A stretch of 64,000 bases of DNA, taken from positions 1-64,000 of the forward strand of contig CACIOP010000005.1 of assembly GCA_902588315.1 (NCBI GenBank). The letters are read 5' to 3'. The notes beneath the pieces were generated by a model. The model saw only the letters and a list, made by a program, of their open reading frames with translations, searched no databases and was not told where the DNA came from. This DNA is from an uncultured Pelagibacteraceae bacterium. Its GTDB lineage: Bacteria; Pseudomonadota; Alphaproteobacteria; Pelagibacterales; Pelagibacteraceae. Numbering within the stretch: position 1 is the first letter of the stretch; every line of letters begins with the position of its first letter. This document shows, in pieces, positions 30,549-40,849 of this stretch. The translations under genes were made by a program, and so were the position numbers.

Positions 30549-31402
30549 ATATAGTTCAATTCTATCATTTCTTTTTTAAAAGCACTTTCTAATTTATTCT
30601 TAATTTCGTATGGCAAAGTATTTTTCCAATCTCTTTTTTTTCCATATTTAAAAAAAGTTATTTTTTTTTGATCTTTATTGTTGATTGCCTCTGGGAAGCC
30701 CTTTTCTTTCTCAAGTTTTTGTAAATTATTAAAATTAGTAGTCAACAACACATTTTCTAATTTTTTGTGATCAATTTTTATTTTTGAGTTCATAATCTTA
30801 CTTAAAAACTCCAATACACTCAAAAAAATTTTTTCTGGGTTAAGCACCAAATCTTCATATTTTATTAATAAATATCTATTGAATTTTTTAAACTCTTTCC
30901 AAGAATTATAATTATCTGACCATGATCCCATATGTGTAAGAACGTTTGTTTCAAATTTATTATAATCTTTAATTCCTTTTAGATATTTAAAAGAAACCAA
31001 GTCTTCAGCTGATTGTTTAAGTGTTGTTTCATAATGATTAGAATAAGATGTAACAACATTTCTGGGGTCTCTCACAATATATATGACACCTAGAGTGTTG
31101 TCTAAATTCGTAAAATGATGTCCATTTATAGAACTAAGAGTGCTGTGGGTTTTTATAAATAATAATGATTTTTTATAGTTTTTATTTATAGACTCCTGAG
31201 CTTTAATATAATTTTTAACTACCTCTTTTTCATCTGTAATATCAATACCTAAATTTTTGAATAAATTTATATGAGGAAAAAATTTAACATATTTTAATTT
31301 ATCAAAATCAAATAAACCATCTTTTGTAAAAAAATAAGCTGTTAACATTGACCTTAAATAAGTATTTCCACTTTTTGGATATGATGCTAGCCATAAAATC
31401 AT
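30545..31402 (-). CDS. Sulfotransferase domain-containing protein
   Basis: [16 protein letters not shown] (5' PAPS loop), [19 protein letters not shown] (3' phosphate motif), C-terminal YGKKRDWKN. Confidence 0.85.
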   Translation of the reverse strand: MILWLASYPKSGNTYLRSMLTAYFFTKDGLFDFDKLKYVKFFPHINLFKNLGIDITDEKEVVKNYIKAQESINKNYKKSLLFIKTHSTLSSINGHHFTNLDNTLGVIYIVRDPRNVVTSYSNHYETTLKQSAEDLVSFKYLKGIKDYNKFETNVLTHMGSWSDNYNSWKEFKKFNRYLLIKYEDLVLNPEKIFLSVLEFLSKIMNSKIKIDHKKLENVLLTTNFNNLQKLEKEKGFPEAINNKDQKKITFFKYGKKRDWKNTLPYEIKNKLESAFKKEMIELNYI

Positions 31403-31420
31403 AATTTTAAATATAATAAA

Positions 31421-31843
31421 TTATTTTTTTTTATTTTTTTTTTTTACATATATATAAAAAGCACCTGAACCACCATCTTCTTTGTTCGCATCTGATATCT
31501 TGTTTATAAATTTCATTAAATTTTTGTTATTCATGATAAATTCGGGAACTGAATATTTTAATATTCCTAATTCTTTCGAGACATATGGATCTTTTTCATT
31601 ATCAGAATGAAGGCCTTTGCCAGTTACAACAATTAATTTACTAATATTTTCTGAATACGCTTTATTTATTAATTCTTCTATTGCTCTGTTAGCATCATCT
31701 AAAGTATAACCATGAAGATCGATTGATTTAGTTCTAAATAATTTCTTTTCTTGATTTTTAAAATCTTTATCTAAAATTTTTTCTTTACTGTTAATAAATT
31801 TGTTCCAATCTTTTCTATCTTTATCTGAAATATTATTGGTCAA
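31421..31843 (-). CDS. Smr/MutS2-domain protein
   Basis: SIDLHGYTLDDANRAIEELI, LIVVTGKGLHS. Confidence 0.9.
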   Translation of the reverse strand: MTNNISDKDRKDWNKFINSKEKILDKDFKNQEKKLFRTKSIDLHGYTLDDANRAIEELINKAYSENISKLIVVTGKGLHSDNEKDPYVSKELGILKYSVPEFIMNNKNLMKFINKISDANKEDGGSGAFYIYVKKKNKKK

Positions 31844-32440
31844 TTATGTTAATATATTAACTAACTTCCAGTTTGGATTAGTTGATGTAATGTCTCTTGA
31901 AAATACCCAAGTATCATAAATTTTTTTTGTTTTTTCTGGATCACCTGATATAATTTTTTTATCTTTATCTCTAATACATGTTATAACCTCAGCAATAAAA
32001 TCTACTGTAACATTTAAAATTTTACCAATATACTTGTGCTCTTTTATTGTTGCCGAATTTACTCCAATGAAAGTAATTTCTGCAAAATGTCCTCTGGAGG
32101 TTCTATCTTTGAGAGCTTGATTAAATTGATTATAGATCTCATCATTTAAAAGCGGTCTACTTGTTGTGATTTTGTTATCGTTATCACTAAAATCAGTGAT
32201 AACTGTCTCATAAGCAATTTTTGCGCCTTTAATAAATTCTTTTTGCGCCTCTTCGTTAAAATTTTCATTTATTTTTTTGGACTTGTCTTGATTTACAGTT
32301 TTTAAAACTTCCTTAAGTTGAGATGATGTTTTACCTTCAAAACCGGTTCGTTTACCCAATATTCCTCTTAGTCTAAGAAAAATAAACCCTGCAATCATAG
32401 CTAATAAAATTATATCTATGTATTCGAAACTATAATTCAT
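31844..32440 (-). CDS. Tim44/TimA domain protein
   Basis: N-terminal TM then Tim44-like domain; next to fxsA/secB as in other alphaproteobacteria. Confidence 0.85.
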   Translation of the reverse strand: MNYSFEYIDIILLAMIAGFIFLRLRGILGKRTGFEGKTSSQLKEVLKTVNQDKSKKINENFNEEAQKEFIKGAKIAYETVITDFSDNDNKITTSRPLLNDEIYNQFNQALKDRTSRGHFAEITFIGVNSATIKEHKYIGKILNVTVDFIAEVITCIRDKDKKIISGDPEKTKKIYDTWVFSRDITSTNPNWKLVNILT

Positions 32441-32498
32441 TAGTTAATAGTAATTACAATGTTGATTAATTTCAACCAGCAATTTAGATTAGAGACAA

Positions 32499-32927
32499 AT
32501 GAACTCAATTTTGTTATTTATAATTTTAGTTCCAATTATAGAGATTTACCTTTTAATTAAAGTTGGCGCTCAAATTGGAGCGATAACAACTATAATTCTA
32601 ATTTTTATAACAGCAATTATTGGTGTTTATTATGCTAAATATGAGGGACTTAATACTCTCAAATCAGCTTTTGTAGAATTAAGTAAAAATATAACACCTG
32701 CATATGAAGTTGTATCTGCTGCAGCTATTGCATTTGGAGCGTTGTTACTAATCGTTCCAGGATTTTTTACTGACTTTTTGGGTTTTACTATAATTCTTCC
32801 AATAACTAGAAAATTTTTATTCAGAAAAATCTTAAAAAACTTCAAATACGACAAACCAAAAAAAAATAATTTTATTGATGGAGAATTTGAAGATATAGAA
32901 GACGAAAATAATGACAGAAAAATATAA
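32499..32927 (+). CDS. fxsA: FxsA family membrane protein
   Basis: VPIIEIYLLIKVGAQIGAITTIILIFITAIIG, LLIVPGFFTDFLGF. Confidence 0.9.
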   Translation: MNSILLFIILVPIIEIYLLIKVGAQIGAITTIILIFITAIIGVYYAKYEGLNTLKSAFVELSKNITPAYEVVSAAAIAFGALLLIVPGFFTDFLGFTIILPITRKFLFRKILKNFKYDKPKKNNFIDGEFEDIEDENNDRKI

Positions 32928-33333
32928 AATAATAGCTAAGTATATTAAAGATATGTCAAGCGAAACTAGAAATTTAGAAACCTATTTATTTGTTAAAGAA
33001 CGTATTAGAGATTATTCACTAACTATAGATATTCAATCTAAAGCATTAAAAAATAAACATGTGGAGGTGGATACCACTCTTAAATTTGAAGACAAATCCG
33101 AAAATGAAAAAAAATCTTATTTTGAAATGACTTTTTCATCAATAGTTAAAATAAATGAAAATATAAACGAAAAAAAAGAAATACAGAAAATAATTTTAAG
33201 TGATGTTCAGGTTGAAATTTATCCAGATTTAGAAAATGCATTTGAAAGTATGCTCAATAATTCTGGCTACCCTGATATGAAAATAGAAAAAAAAATAGAT
33301 TTTGAAAAATTATATAATAATAGATTTAACTAA
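32911..33333 (+). CDS. secB: Protein-export chaperone SecB
   Basis: YIKDMSSE N-terminal motif, SecB-like length and neighbourhood. Confidence 0.75.
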   Translation: MTEKYKIIAKYIKDMSSETRNLETYLFVKERIRDYSLTIDIQSKALKNKHVEVDTTLKFEDKSENEKKSYFEMTFSSIVKINENINEKKEIQKIILSDVQVEIYPDLENAFESMLNNSGYPDMKIEKKIDFEKLYNNRFN

Positions 33334-33991
33334 AATAATTTTTTTTAAGAAATTTACTCAAATATTGTTTATGTTTTTTAAACTCTACTGATGAGGGAGT
33401 TATAATTTTTTTGAAATAAGAAACACTAATATTATCACTAATTCTGCTATTGCTTTCATTTTCTTGAAAATCTAAACTTGGTTCCTTTTGGTCTATTAAA
33501 TTTATGTAAACTTTTGAAAGTAAATCGCAATCGATTAAAGCTGTATGATTAATTCTTTTTGAATTATCAATTCTATATCGTTTACAAAGGGCATCTAAAC
33601 TAACCTGAGAGCCTGGAAATTTTTCTCTTGCGATAACCAAAGTGTCAATAATTTCATTTTTAATTCTACCTTTTCCGGAAAGTAATAACTCATTGTTCAA
33701 ATGCGCAAGATCAAATTCTGCATTATGGATAATTAATCTTTTGTCTTTTATAAACTCTAAAAACTCATCTTCTACTTCTTTAAATTTTTTTTGATTTAAC
33801 AAAAACTCATCTGAATACCCATGAACCTTAAATGCTTTTTCAGAAACCTTCCTTTCAGGATTTAAGTAACAATGAAATTTGTTTTTAGTGGGTATTAAAT
33901 TTTCTAGTTCAATACATCCAATTTCGACAATTCTATGTCCTTCTTTAACCGAAATACCCGTGGTTTCTGTATCTAATACTATCTCTTTCAT
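33326..33991 (-). CDS. dnaQ: DNA polymerase III epsilon subunit
   Basis: EIVLDTETTGISVKEGHRIVEIGCIEL. Confidence 0.95.
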   Translation of the reverse strand: MKEIVLDTETTGISVKEGHRIVEIGCIELENLIPTKNKFHCYLNPERKVSEKAFKVHGYSDEFLLNQKKFKEVEDEFLEFIKDKRLIIHNAEFDLAHLNNELLLSGKGRIKNEIIDTLVIAREKFPGSQVSLDALCKRYRIDNSKRINHTALIDCDLLSKVYINLIDQKEPSLDFQENESNSRISDNISVSYFKKIITPSSVEFKKHKQYLSKFLKKNYFS

Positions 33992-34561
33992 TTATAAAAT
34001 TTCATTTAATATTTTCTTTATACTCTTTTTCAAAGATTTTTTCTTGAAATTATTCTTAATGATAAAATTTGATTTTCTCCTCTTGTATAGAGAAGAAAAC
34101 TGAATCATTTTAAATTTTTTTATAAGTTTATGATTGAAATTTTGTCTTTTTTTCAATCTTTTTTCTATCTCTAATCTATTTGAATCTATAAAAATTAATA
34201 TGTCATTTTTATTGTTAATTTTATTTTCTAATAACAAAGGTATATCTAATATTACTATTTTCTTATTTTTATTCTTTTTTAAAAATAGTTTTAATGACTT
34301 TTTGATCTCTAAGTGAACTACAGTAATTATTTTTTTTAAATTCACTTTATTGCTTAATATTGCTTTTGTAATTTCATTTTTATTTATTGGAAACGATGTG
34401 ATATATTTGGGTAATTTTTTTTTTAATTTTTTGAAAATTTTTTTATCTTTTTTATAAAGTATAGATACTTCATGATCTGCATTAAAGACCGGATATCCAA
34501 ATTTACTAGCAACATAACTTTTGCCTGAACCAATATCTCCTAAAATTCCTATTCTAATCAT
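33992..34561 (-). CDS. coaE: Dephospho-CoA kinase
   Basis: IGILGDIGSGKSYVASKFGYPVFNADHEV, VILDIPLLLE. Confidence 0.9.
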   Translation of the reverse strand: MIRIGILGDIGSGKSYVASKFGYPVFNADHEVSILYKKDKKIFKKLKKKLPKYITSFPINKNEITKAILSNKVNLKKIITVVHLEIKKSLKLFLKKNKNKKIVILDIPLLLENKINNKNDILIFIDSNRLEIEKRLKKRQNFNHKLIKKFKMIQFSSLYKRRKSNFIIKNNFKKKSLKKSIKKILNEIL

Positions 34562-35348
34562 TGTTTAAAATTTCAAGCACCTCACTATTAATCTTTGGCT
34601 CTATTCCATGCCAAATTTTAAAAGCTTCAAATGCTTGGTAAACAAACATCAATTTGCCATTTTCTGTTTTGCTTCCAAGTTTTTTTGCCTCTTTTAAAAA
34701 ATTAGTTTCTACAGGATTATAAATTACATCATAAAATAATTTATTATTTATAGATTTTGAAAAATTTAAATTAATTGTTTCCCCGTTTAAGCCCAGGCTG
34801 GTAGCATTTATAATAACATCAAAATCAGTTATTTCTCCCCAATCTACTATTTTTAAACTGTGAAATTGCGATTTTAAATCTTCTGCTTTTTTTTTAGTTC
34901 TGTTGCTAATAATTATTTCAGACACATTCATTTTTTTTAAAGCAAAAATTATTGATGGCACAACTCCACCTGCGCCTAAAATAAATATTTTTTTACCTTG
35001 AATATTAAAATTCAATTCTTCTATAGCCTTGGTAAACCCAGCAATATCTGTATTATGTCCAACTAAATTGTCATTACTTAAAATTATCGTATTTACCGAC
35101 TGAGTTTGCTCTGCTTCTGGACTTAATTGATCTAAATAAGGAATTACTGCTTTTTTAAATGGAACAGTGACGTTTATACCATTTATTTTTTTTTCTTTAA
35201 CCTGAGAGATTACGGATTGTATATCGCCTTTATTAATTTTTTTTCTATCATAAACAGCCTTAATGTTATTTTTTGTGAGCCAATAATTGTGAAGTTTGGG
35301 TGATAAAGAATGATCAATAGGATTTCCAATAACAAAATATTTTTTCAT
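34554..35348 (-). CDS. aroE: Shikimate dehydrogenase
   Basis: VIGNPIDHSLSPKLHN, GINVTVPFKKAV. Confidence 0.95.
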   Translation of the reverse strand: MKKYFVIGNPIDHSLSPKLHNYWLTKNNIKAVYDRKKINKGDIQSVISQVKEKKINGINVTVPFKKAVIPYLDQLSPEAEQTQSVNTIILSNDNLVGHNTDIAGFTKAIEELNFNIQGKKIFILGAGGVVPSIIFALKKMNVSEIIISNRTKKKAEDLKSQFHSLKIVDWGEITDFDVIINATSLGLNGETINLNFSKSINNKLFYDVIYNPVETNFLKEAKKLGSKTENGKLMFVYQAFEAFKIWHGIEPKINSEVLEILNND

Positions 35349-35932
35349 TATAATAAACTAATATATTCTTTTATTTTTTTTACAGGCAATCCCATAATTG
35401 TATCTTCGTCCCCTTCTATGCTTGAAAACAAATTCCTGCCTTCACCTTCAATCTGATAAACATTATATGCATATAAGGCTTTATCTGTTATTTTTGATAA
35501 ATAATTTCTTAGCTCATCCTCTGAAAAACTTTTCATAGTAAGTTTTGCTTTGTCAGTATAATTCCAAATCATAGAACCATTTTTTGATAAACATACAGAG
35601 CTGATTAAAAAATGTGATTTACCATTAAGTTTTCTTAATATTTTTAATGCTTCTTCTCTATTTTTTGGTTTAGATATTATTTCCCCCTCTAAATCTATTA
35701 CACTATCTGCACCTAAAACTATATCTTCAGTTTTTTTCATACTCACCTTGTTTGCTTTTAATTCGGCTAAATTTTTGGAAATTATCTCTGGACTAGCTTT
35801 TTCCTTAATTAGACTTATCTTAATAACATCTTCATCTACATTTGATGGCTCGACAATACTTCTGATATTGTTTTTGTCTAAAATTTCTTTTCTAACTTTA
35901 CTTTTAGACGCAAGAATAATTTTACTTAGCAT
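35348..35932 (-). CDS. Maf-like nucleotide pyrophosphatase
   Basis: KIILASKSKVRKEIL, VLGADSVIDLEGEIISKP. Confidence 0.92.
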   Translation of the reverse strand: MLSKIILASKSKVRKEILDKNNIRSIVEPSNVDEDVIKISLIKEKASPEIISKNLAELKANKVSMKKTEDIVLGADSVIDLEGEIISKPKNREEALKILRKLNGKSHFLISSVCLSKNGSMIWNYTDKAKLTMKSFSEDELRNYLSKITDKALYAYNVYQIEGEGRNLFSSIEGDEDTIMGLPVKKIKEYISLL

Positions 35933-36749
35933 TATTTAAATATATTTCATGAATTTTTATAATCGATGCCGCAGTTTCTTCAACAGATTTTCTTGTTACA
36001 TCAATTTGTGGCCATTTATATTTCTGAAATGTTTTTTTTGCCTCCAAGACCTCTTTTCTTATATTTTCTAAATCCGTGTATTGTATGTTTTCAGTTTCTT
36101 TTAAAGAATTCATTCTGTTTTTTCTTAAATCAGCCAACCTTTCAGGCTCAGTGCTTAAACCTACTACGCAAGTCATTTTAGGGTTTTTCTTAAGTGTTTC
36201 TGGCAGCGAGTTTTCATTTACTAATGGAATATTAGATGTTTTGAATCCTTTGTTAGCCAGATAAATAGATGTTGGCGTTTTACTTGTTCTGCTGACACCA
36301 ACAAGAATAATATCTGATTTATCTATATCATTTATTAAATTACCATCATCATGGTTCATCGTAAATTGAATGGCTTCAATTCTGTCATAGTATTCCTCAT
36401 TTAGTATATGTTGCCCGCTTGGTTCGTGTGTTGCCTTCTGGTTTAAAATTTTTGAGAAATTTAAAATTAAATTTCCTAATACACCAAAACATGGAATTTT
36501 TTTGTCTTCACTTACGTTTGCTAAATATTTAGCTAAATTATTATCCACAATAGTATATAAAATTATTGCATTGGAATTTTTTTCTGCATCTTCTAAAATT
36601 TTTAAAATTTGGTTCTCCGTTCTTGTAAAAGAATAAGAATGAACCTTGTATTCTATATTTAAGAATTGAGCTTTCAGAGCTAAAAATATCCTATCTAAAG
36701 TTTCACCTGTTGAATCAGAAATTAAATATATTTGATATGTATTACTCAT
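35922..36749 (-). CDS. Pyruvate, phosphate dikinase regulatory protein (kinase/pyrophosphorylase)
   Basis: YLISDSTGETLDRI, ILVGVSRTSKTPTSIYLANKGFKTSNIPLV. Confidence 0.93.
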   Translation of the reverse strand: MSNTYQIYLISDSTGETLDRIFLALKAQFLNIEYKVHSYSFTRTENQILKILEDAEKNSNAIILYTIVDNNLAKYLANVSEDKKIPCFGVLGNLILNFSKILNQKATHEPSGQHILNEEYYDRIEAIQFTMNHDDGNLINDIDKSDIILVGVSRTSKTPTSIYLANKGFKTSNIPLVNENSLPETLKKNPKMTCVVGLSTEPERLADLRKNRMNSLKETENIQYTDLENIRKEVLEAKKTFQKYKWPQIDVTRKSVEETAASIIKIHEIYLNNAK

Positions 36750-37016
36750 GAATAAATAGTTAATAAATTTGTATTATTTTAATTAAATTCCACAATTTAA
36801 AATTTTCTAAATTATCCTTGTAAAAACTGCTTTTTATTAACATTAATAATAAATAGGGTAAAACAATCCACAAAAATTAATATGATGAAAAAAGCTTCAT
36901 TTTAAACAATTTTATTCCCACAACATGTTGGTAAATTGTTAATATAATGTTTATAAAAATTAATCACCTTTATTCACAAGATATACTACAACTACAATAA
37001 TAAATAATACTCTTTT
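36750..37016. promoter_or_regulatory. Putative chromosomal replication origin (oriC)
   Basis: 267-bp AT-rich gap between the PPDK-regulator gene and hemE with DnaA-box-like sites TTATTCACA (36970-36978) and TTATTCCCA (36912-36920); mostly minus-strand genes to the left, plus-strand to the right. Confidence 0.7.
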
Positions 37017-38021
37017 ATGAAACCATTAAACAAAATAATAATTAACAAAGATACTTCATTTAATCCCATCTGGATAATGAGACAAGCAGGAAGATATTTA
37101 CCAGAATTTAGAGAAATAAGAAAAAAAAATCCCAATTTTATTAATTTGTGCCTAAATGATGATTTATCTTCAGAAATAACCCTGCAACCTTTAAAAAGAT
37201 TTAATTTAGATGCTGCAATAATATTTTCAGATATCTTAATGCTTCCGTATGGTTTGGGTCAAAAAGTAGAGTTTCAGAAAAATTTTGGACCAAAGTTAGG
37301 AGTATTAAATTTAAATGAAATTGCCAAGATTGACGAAATTGATTTTGTAGAAAAAATACATCGTGTATATAAGGCAATAAAAAAAGTTAGCTCGGACAAC
37401 AGTTTAACAAATAAAAATACTATTGGTTTTGTTGGTGCTCCATGGACACTATTGGTTTACATGATTAATCAACAATCTCCTAAAAAAAACTTGAAAAAAG
37501 ATTTTTTTAAAGATGATTTTTTAATAAATAGAATTTTACTAATTATTGAAAAATTTTTAAAGACCCATATAAAAAATCAAATTGAAAATGGTGCAAATAT
37601 AATTCAGATCTTTGATAGTTGGGCAGGTTTGTTGGAAGAAAAAGATTTGCCCAATTATGTATATTCTCCAACTTTAAATTTGGTAAATTATGTAAAATCT
37701 TTAAATGTGCCAGTGATATGTTTTCCCAGAGAAATAAAAAATTATAAAGAGTTTTGTGATATTGTTAGACCCGATGCTGTAAGTATTGATTATAACGCAG
37801 ATCCAAAAAAAATACTTAAAGATATAAAAATACCTATTCAAGGTGGCTTAGACCCGAAAATTTTATTAACAGACAAAGAAACTTTAAAAAAGGAAGCTTG
37901 TAAATATTTAGAAATTTTTCAAGATCACCCATATATATTTAATCTTGGGCATGGTATTCTTCCTGAAACAAATCCAGAAATGGTTGAAAATTTAATTAAA
38001 ATTGTAAAAGATTTTAAATGA
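37017..38021 (+). CDS. hemE: Uroporphyrinogen decarboxylase
   Basis: PIWIMRQAGRYLPEFREIR, GFVGAPWTLLVYM. Confidence 0.95.
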   Translation: MKPLNKIIINKDTSFNPIWIMRQAGRYLPEFREIRKKNPNFINLCLNDDLSSEITLQPLKRFNLDAAIIFSDILMLPYGLGQKVEFQKNFGPKLGVLNLNEIAKIDEIDFVEKIHRVYKAIKKVSSDNSLTNKNTIGFVGAPWTLLVYMINQQSPKKNLKKDFFKDDFLINRILLIIEKFLKTHIKNQIENGANIIQIFDSWAGLLEEKDLPNYVYSPTLNLVNYVKSLNVPVICFPREIKNYKEFCDIVRPDAVSIDYNADPKKILKDIKIPIQGGLDPKILLTDKETLKKEACKYLEIFQDHPYIFNLGHGILPETNPEMVENLIKIVKDFK

Positions 38022-39013
38022 TTGAAAAAAATCACCCACTTATAAAATATGGCAAAACAGGTGTTCTTATAATTAATTTAGGCACACCGGACTCTACTAA
38101 TTGGTTTGATATAAGAAAATATTTAAGAGAGTTCCTTTCTGATAGACGGGTTATAGAGGTAAATCCATTAGTTTGGCAAATTATTTTGAATTTGTTTATT
38201 TTAAATTTCAGACCCTCAAAAACTGCTAAAGCTTATAAAGAAATTTGGATGAAAGATGAAAATATGTCACCACTTCTTTATTACACGAAAAAACAAAAAG
38301 AGAAAATTTCGAAAGTATTATCAAAAGAAAACATTGTTCTAGATTTTGCGATGAGATATGGAAATCCCAGCATTAAGAGTAAGATTCATACACTACATGA
38401 AATGGGTTGTGAAAAGTTAGTGATACTTCCTCTTTACCCACAATATGCTGCAGCAACAACAGCAACAGTTTGTGATGAAGTATACAGAACTTTAATGAAA
38501 ATGAGGTGGCAACCGTCCTTAAAAATAATTCCTCATTACGAATCTGATCCTCTTTATATTGATGCGCTTGTTAATTCGATTGATAAAAAAATAAAAGAAA
38601 TTAATTGGAAACCAGACCTTATTATAGCTTCTTATCATGGGATACCAAAAAAATATTTTGACAAAGGTGATCCTTATCATTGTTATTGTCATAAAACGAC
38701 AAGGCTTATTTCAGAAAAATTTAGTTCAATTAAAATCAAAACTACATTTCAGTCAAGATTTGGTCCACAAGAATGGCTTCAACCATATACTGACAAGACT
38801 TTAGAAAATTTGCCTAAAGAGGGTGTTAAGAATGTCCTTACAATTTGCCCAGGGTTCGCATCTGATTGTGTAGAGACTTTAGAGGAAATACAAATTCAAG
38901 CTAAAGAAAGTTTTTTAAATTCAGGAGGAGAAAATTTTGATATGGTTCCCTGTTTAAATGATAATAGTGATCATATAATTTTATTAAAATCCCTAATTGA
39001 AAGAAATATCTAA
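38018..39013 (+). CDS. hemH: Ferrochelatase
   Basis: VLIINLGTPDS, LPLYPQYAAATTATV, SYHGIPKKY. Confidence 0.95.
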   Translation: MIEKNHPLIKYGKTGVLIINLGTPDSTNWFDIRKYLREFLSDRRVIEVNPLVWQIILNLFILNFRPSKTAKAYKEIWMKDENMSPLLYYTKKQKEKISKVLSKENIVLDFAMRYGNPSIKSKIHTLHEMGCEKLVILPLYPQYAAATTATVCDEVYRTLMKMRWQPSLKIIPHYESDPLYIDALVNSIDKKIKEINWKPDLIIASYHGIPKKYFDKGDPYHCYCHKTTRLISEKFSSIKIKTTFQSRFGPQEWLQPYTDKTLENLPKEGVKNVLTICPGFASDCVETLEEIQIQAKESFLNSGGENFDMVPCLNDNSDHIILLKSLIERNI

Positions 39014-39016
39014 TAT

Positions 39017-39451
39017 ATGAATTCGTATTTATTATTTAAATCTTTACATTTAATCGCTGTTGTTTCTTGGATGGCTGGCCTTTTGTATCTTCCTAGAATT
39101 TTTGTTTACCATGTTGAAAATAAAGAAAAAAAAGAAACAACTGATGTTTTTGAGGTGATGGAAAAAAAATTATTTTTTTACATTATGCGGCCAGCAATGA
39201 TTTTTACTTGGGTTTTTGGATTAGTATTAATCTATCTAAACGGAATAGACATATTCTCTCAATTATGGTTTCAAATAAAGATTGTCTTAGTAATATTATT
39301 ATCAGCATATAATGATTATTTAGGAAAATGTCTTGTTGCTCTAAAAAATTCTACAAATACAAGATCTGCAAAATTTTTTAGAATAATTAACGAAATACCG
39401 ACGGTTATCTTAATAATTGTTGTATTTTTAGCTATTTTTAAGCCAATCTAG
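39017..39451 (+). CDS. hemJ: Protoporphyrinogen oxidase HemJ
   Basis: SLHLIAVVSWMAGLLYLPRIFVYH. Confidence 0.92.
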   Translation: MNSYLLFKSLHLIAVVSWMAGLLYLPRIFVYHVENKEKKETTDVFEVMEKKLFFYIMRPAMIFTWVFGLVLIYLNGIDIFSQLWFQIKIVLVILLSAYNDYLGKCLVALKNSTNTRSAKFFRIINEIPTVILIIVVFLAIFKPI

Positions 39452-39517
39452 GGTTGAAATAATAAGACCAGTATATATATTATTGATATCTGATAAGTCC
39501 TTATCAAAAAATTAATC

Positions 39518-40786
39518 ATGAATATTCAAGAACTAAAACTAAAATCATCTGAACAGCTTATTACACAAGCAGAGGAGCTTGGTATAGAAAATGCCAGCAC
39601 ATTAAGAAAGCAAGAGATACTTTTTGCTATTCTTAAGAAAGTTGCTGAAAAAGAGGAAATTACTGGCGTAGGTGTTTTGCAATTATTACAAGACGGTTTT
39701 GGTTTTCTTAGAGCAATGGAATCAAATTATTTACCGGGACCTGATGATATATATGTGAGCCCAAGTCAAATTAGAAAATTTGGTTTAAGAACCGGAGATA
39801 CAGTTGAAGGACCAGTAAGAGCTCCTAAAGAAGGAGAAAGATATTTTGCATTATTACAGGTTAGTAAAATAAATTTTGAGGAACCAGAAAAAGCTAGACA
39901 CAAAATTGCATTTGATAACTTGACGCCACTATATCCAGATAAACAATTAGTCATGGAAGTTGAAACTACAAAAGTTGAAAAAAAACAAGATTTAACGCCA
40001 AGACTTATTGATCTGGTCAGCCCAATCGGAAAGGGACAAAGATCTATAATTATTTCTCCACCTAAAGCTGGTAAGACAATGATTTTGCAAAGTATTGCAA
40101 ACTCAATAGCTAAAAATTATCCAGAGTGTTACTTGATGGTATTGCTGATTGATGAGCGTCCAGAAGAAGTAACTGACATGCAAAGAACCGTAAAAGGTGA
40201 AGTAATTAGCTCTACTTTTGACGAACCAGCTCAGAGGCACGTAGCAGTGGCTGAAATGGTTATTGAAAAAGCTAAAAGACTAACCGAACATAAAAAAGAT
40301 GTTATTATTTTGTTAGATTCTATAACACGATTAGGAAGAGCTTATAACGCTGTAATACCAAGTTCAGGTAAAGTTTTAACAGGAGGTGTTGATGCAAATG
40401 CACTTCAGAGACCTAAAAGGTTTTTTGGAGCAGCTAGAAATATTGAAGAAGGTGGTTCATTAACGATTATTTCTACAGCTTTAATTGATACTGGAAGTAG
40501 AATGGATGAAGTTATTTTTGAAGAATTTAAAGGAACAGGTAATAGCGAAACAATACTAGATAGAAAAATTGCAGATAAAAGAATTTACCCAGCAATTGAC
40601 ATAACAAAATCAGGCACAAGAAGAGAAGAATTATTATTTGACAAAAATGATTTACAAAAAATGAACGTGCTTAGAAGAATAATTGCTCCAATGGGAACCA
40701 TGGATGCTATAGAGTTTATTAACTCAAAACTAAAAGACACAAAAAATAATGCTGAGTTTTTTAACTCAATGAATAAACCCGCTTAA
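39518..40786 (+). CDS. rho: Transcription termination factor Rho
   Basis: [47 protein letters not shown]. Confidence 0.97.
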   Translation: MNIQELKLKSSEQLITQAEELGIENASTLRKQEILFAILKKVAEKEEITGVGVLQLLQDGFGFLRAMESNYLPGPDDIYVSPSQIRKFGLRTGDTVEGPVRAPKEGERYFALLQVSKINFEEPEKARHKIAFDNLTPLYPDKQLVMEVETTKVEKKQDLTPRLIDLVSPIGKGQRSIIISPPKAGKTMILQSIANSIAKNYPECYLMVLLIDERPEEVTDMQRTVKGEVISSTFDEPAQRHVAVAEMVIEKAKRLTEHKKDVIILLDSITRLGRAYNAVIPSSGKVLTGGVDANALQRPKRFFGAARNIEEGGSLTIISTALIDTGSRMDEVIFEEFKGTGNSETILDRKIADKRIYPAIDITKSGTRREELLFDKNDLQKMNVLRRIIAPMGTMDAIEFINSKLKDTKNNAEFFNSMNKPA

Positions 40787-40849
40787 AGAAAATCTTTCAT
40801 TTCAATTTTAAGTTTTACAGAGACGTAAATTTGAAGATATAATCTTATA

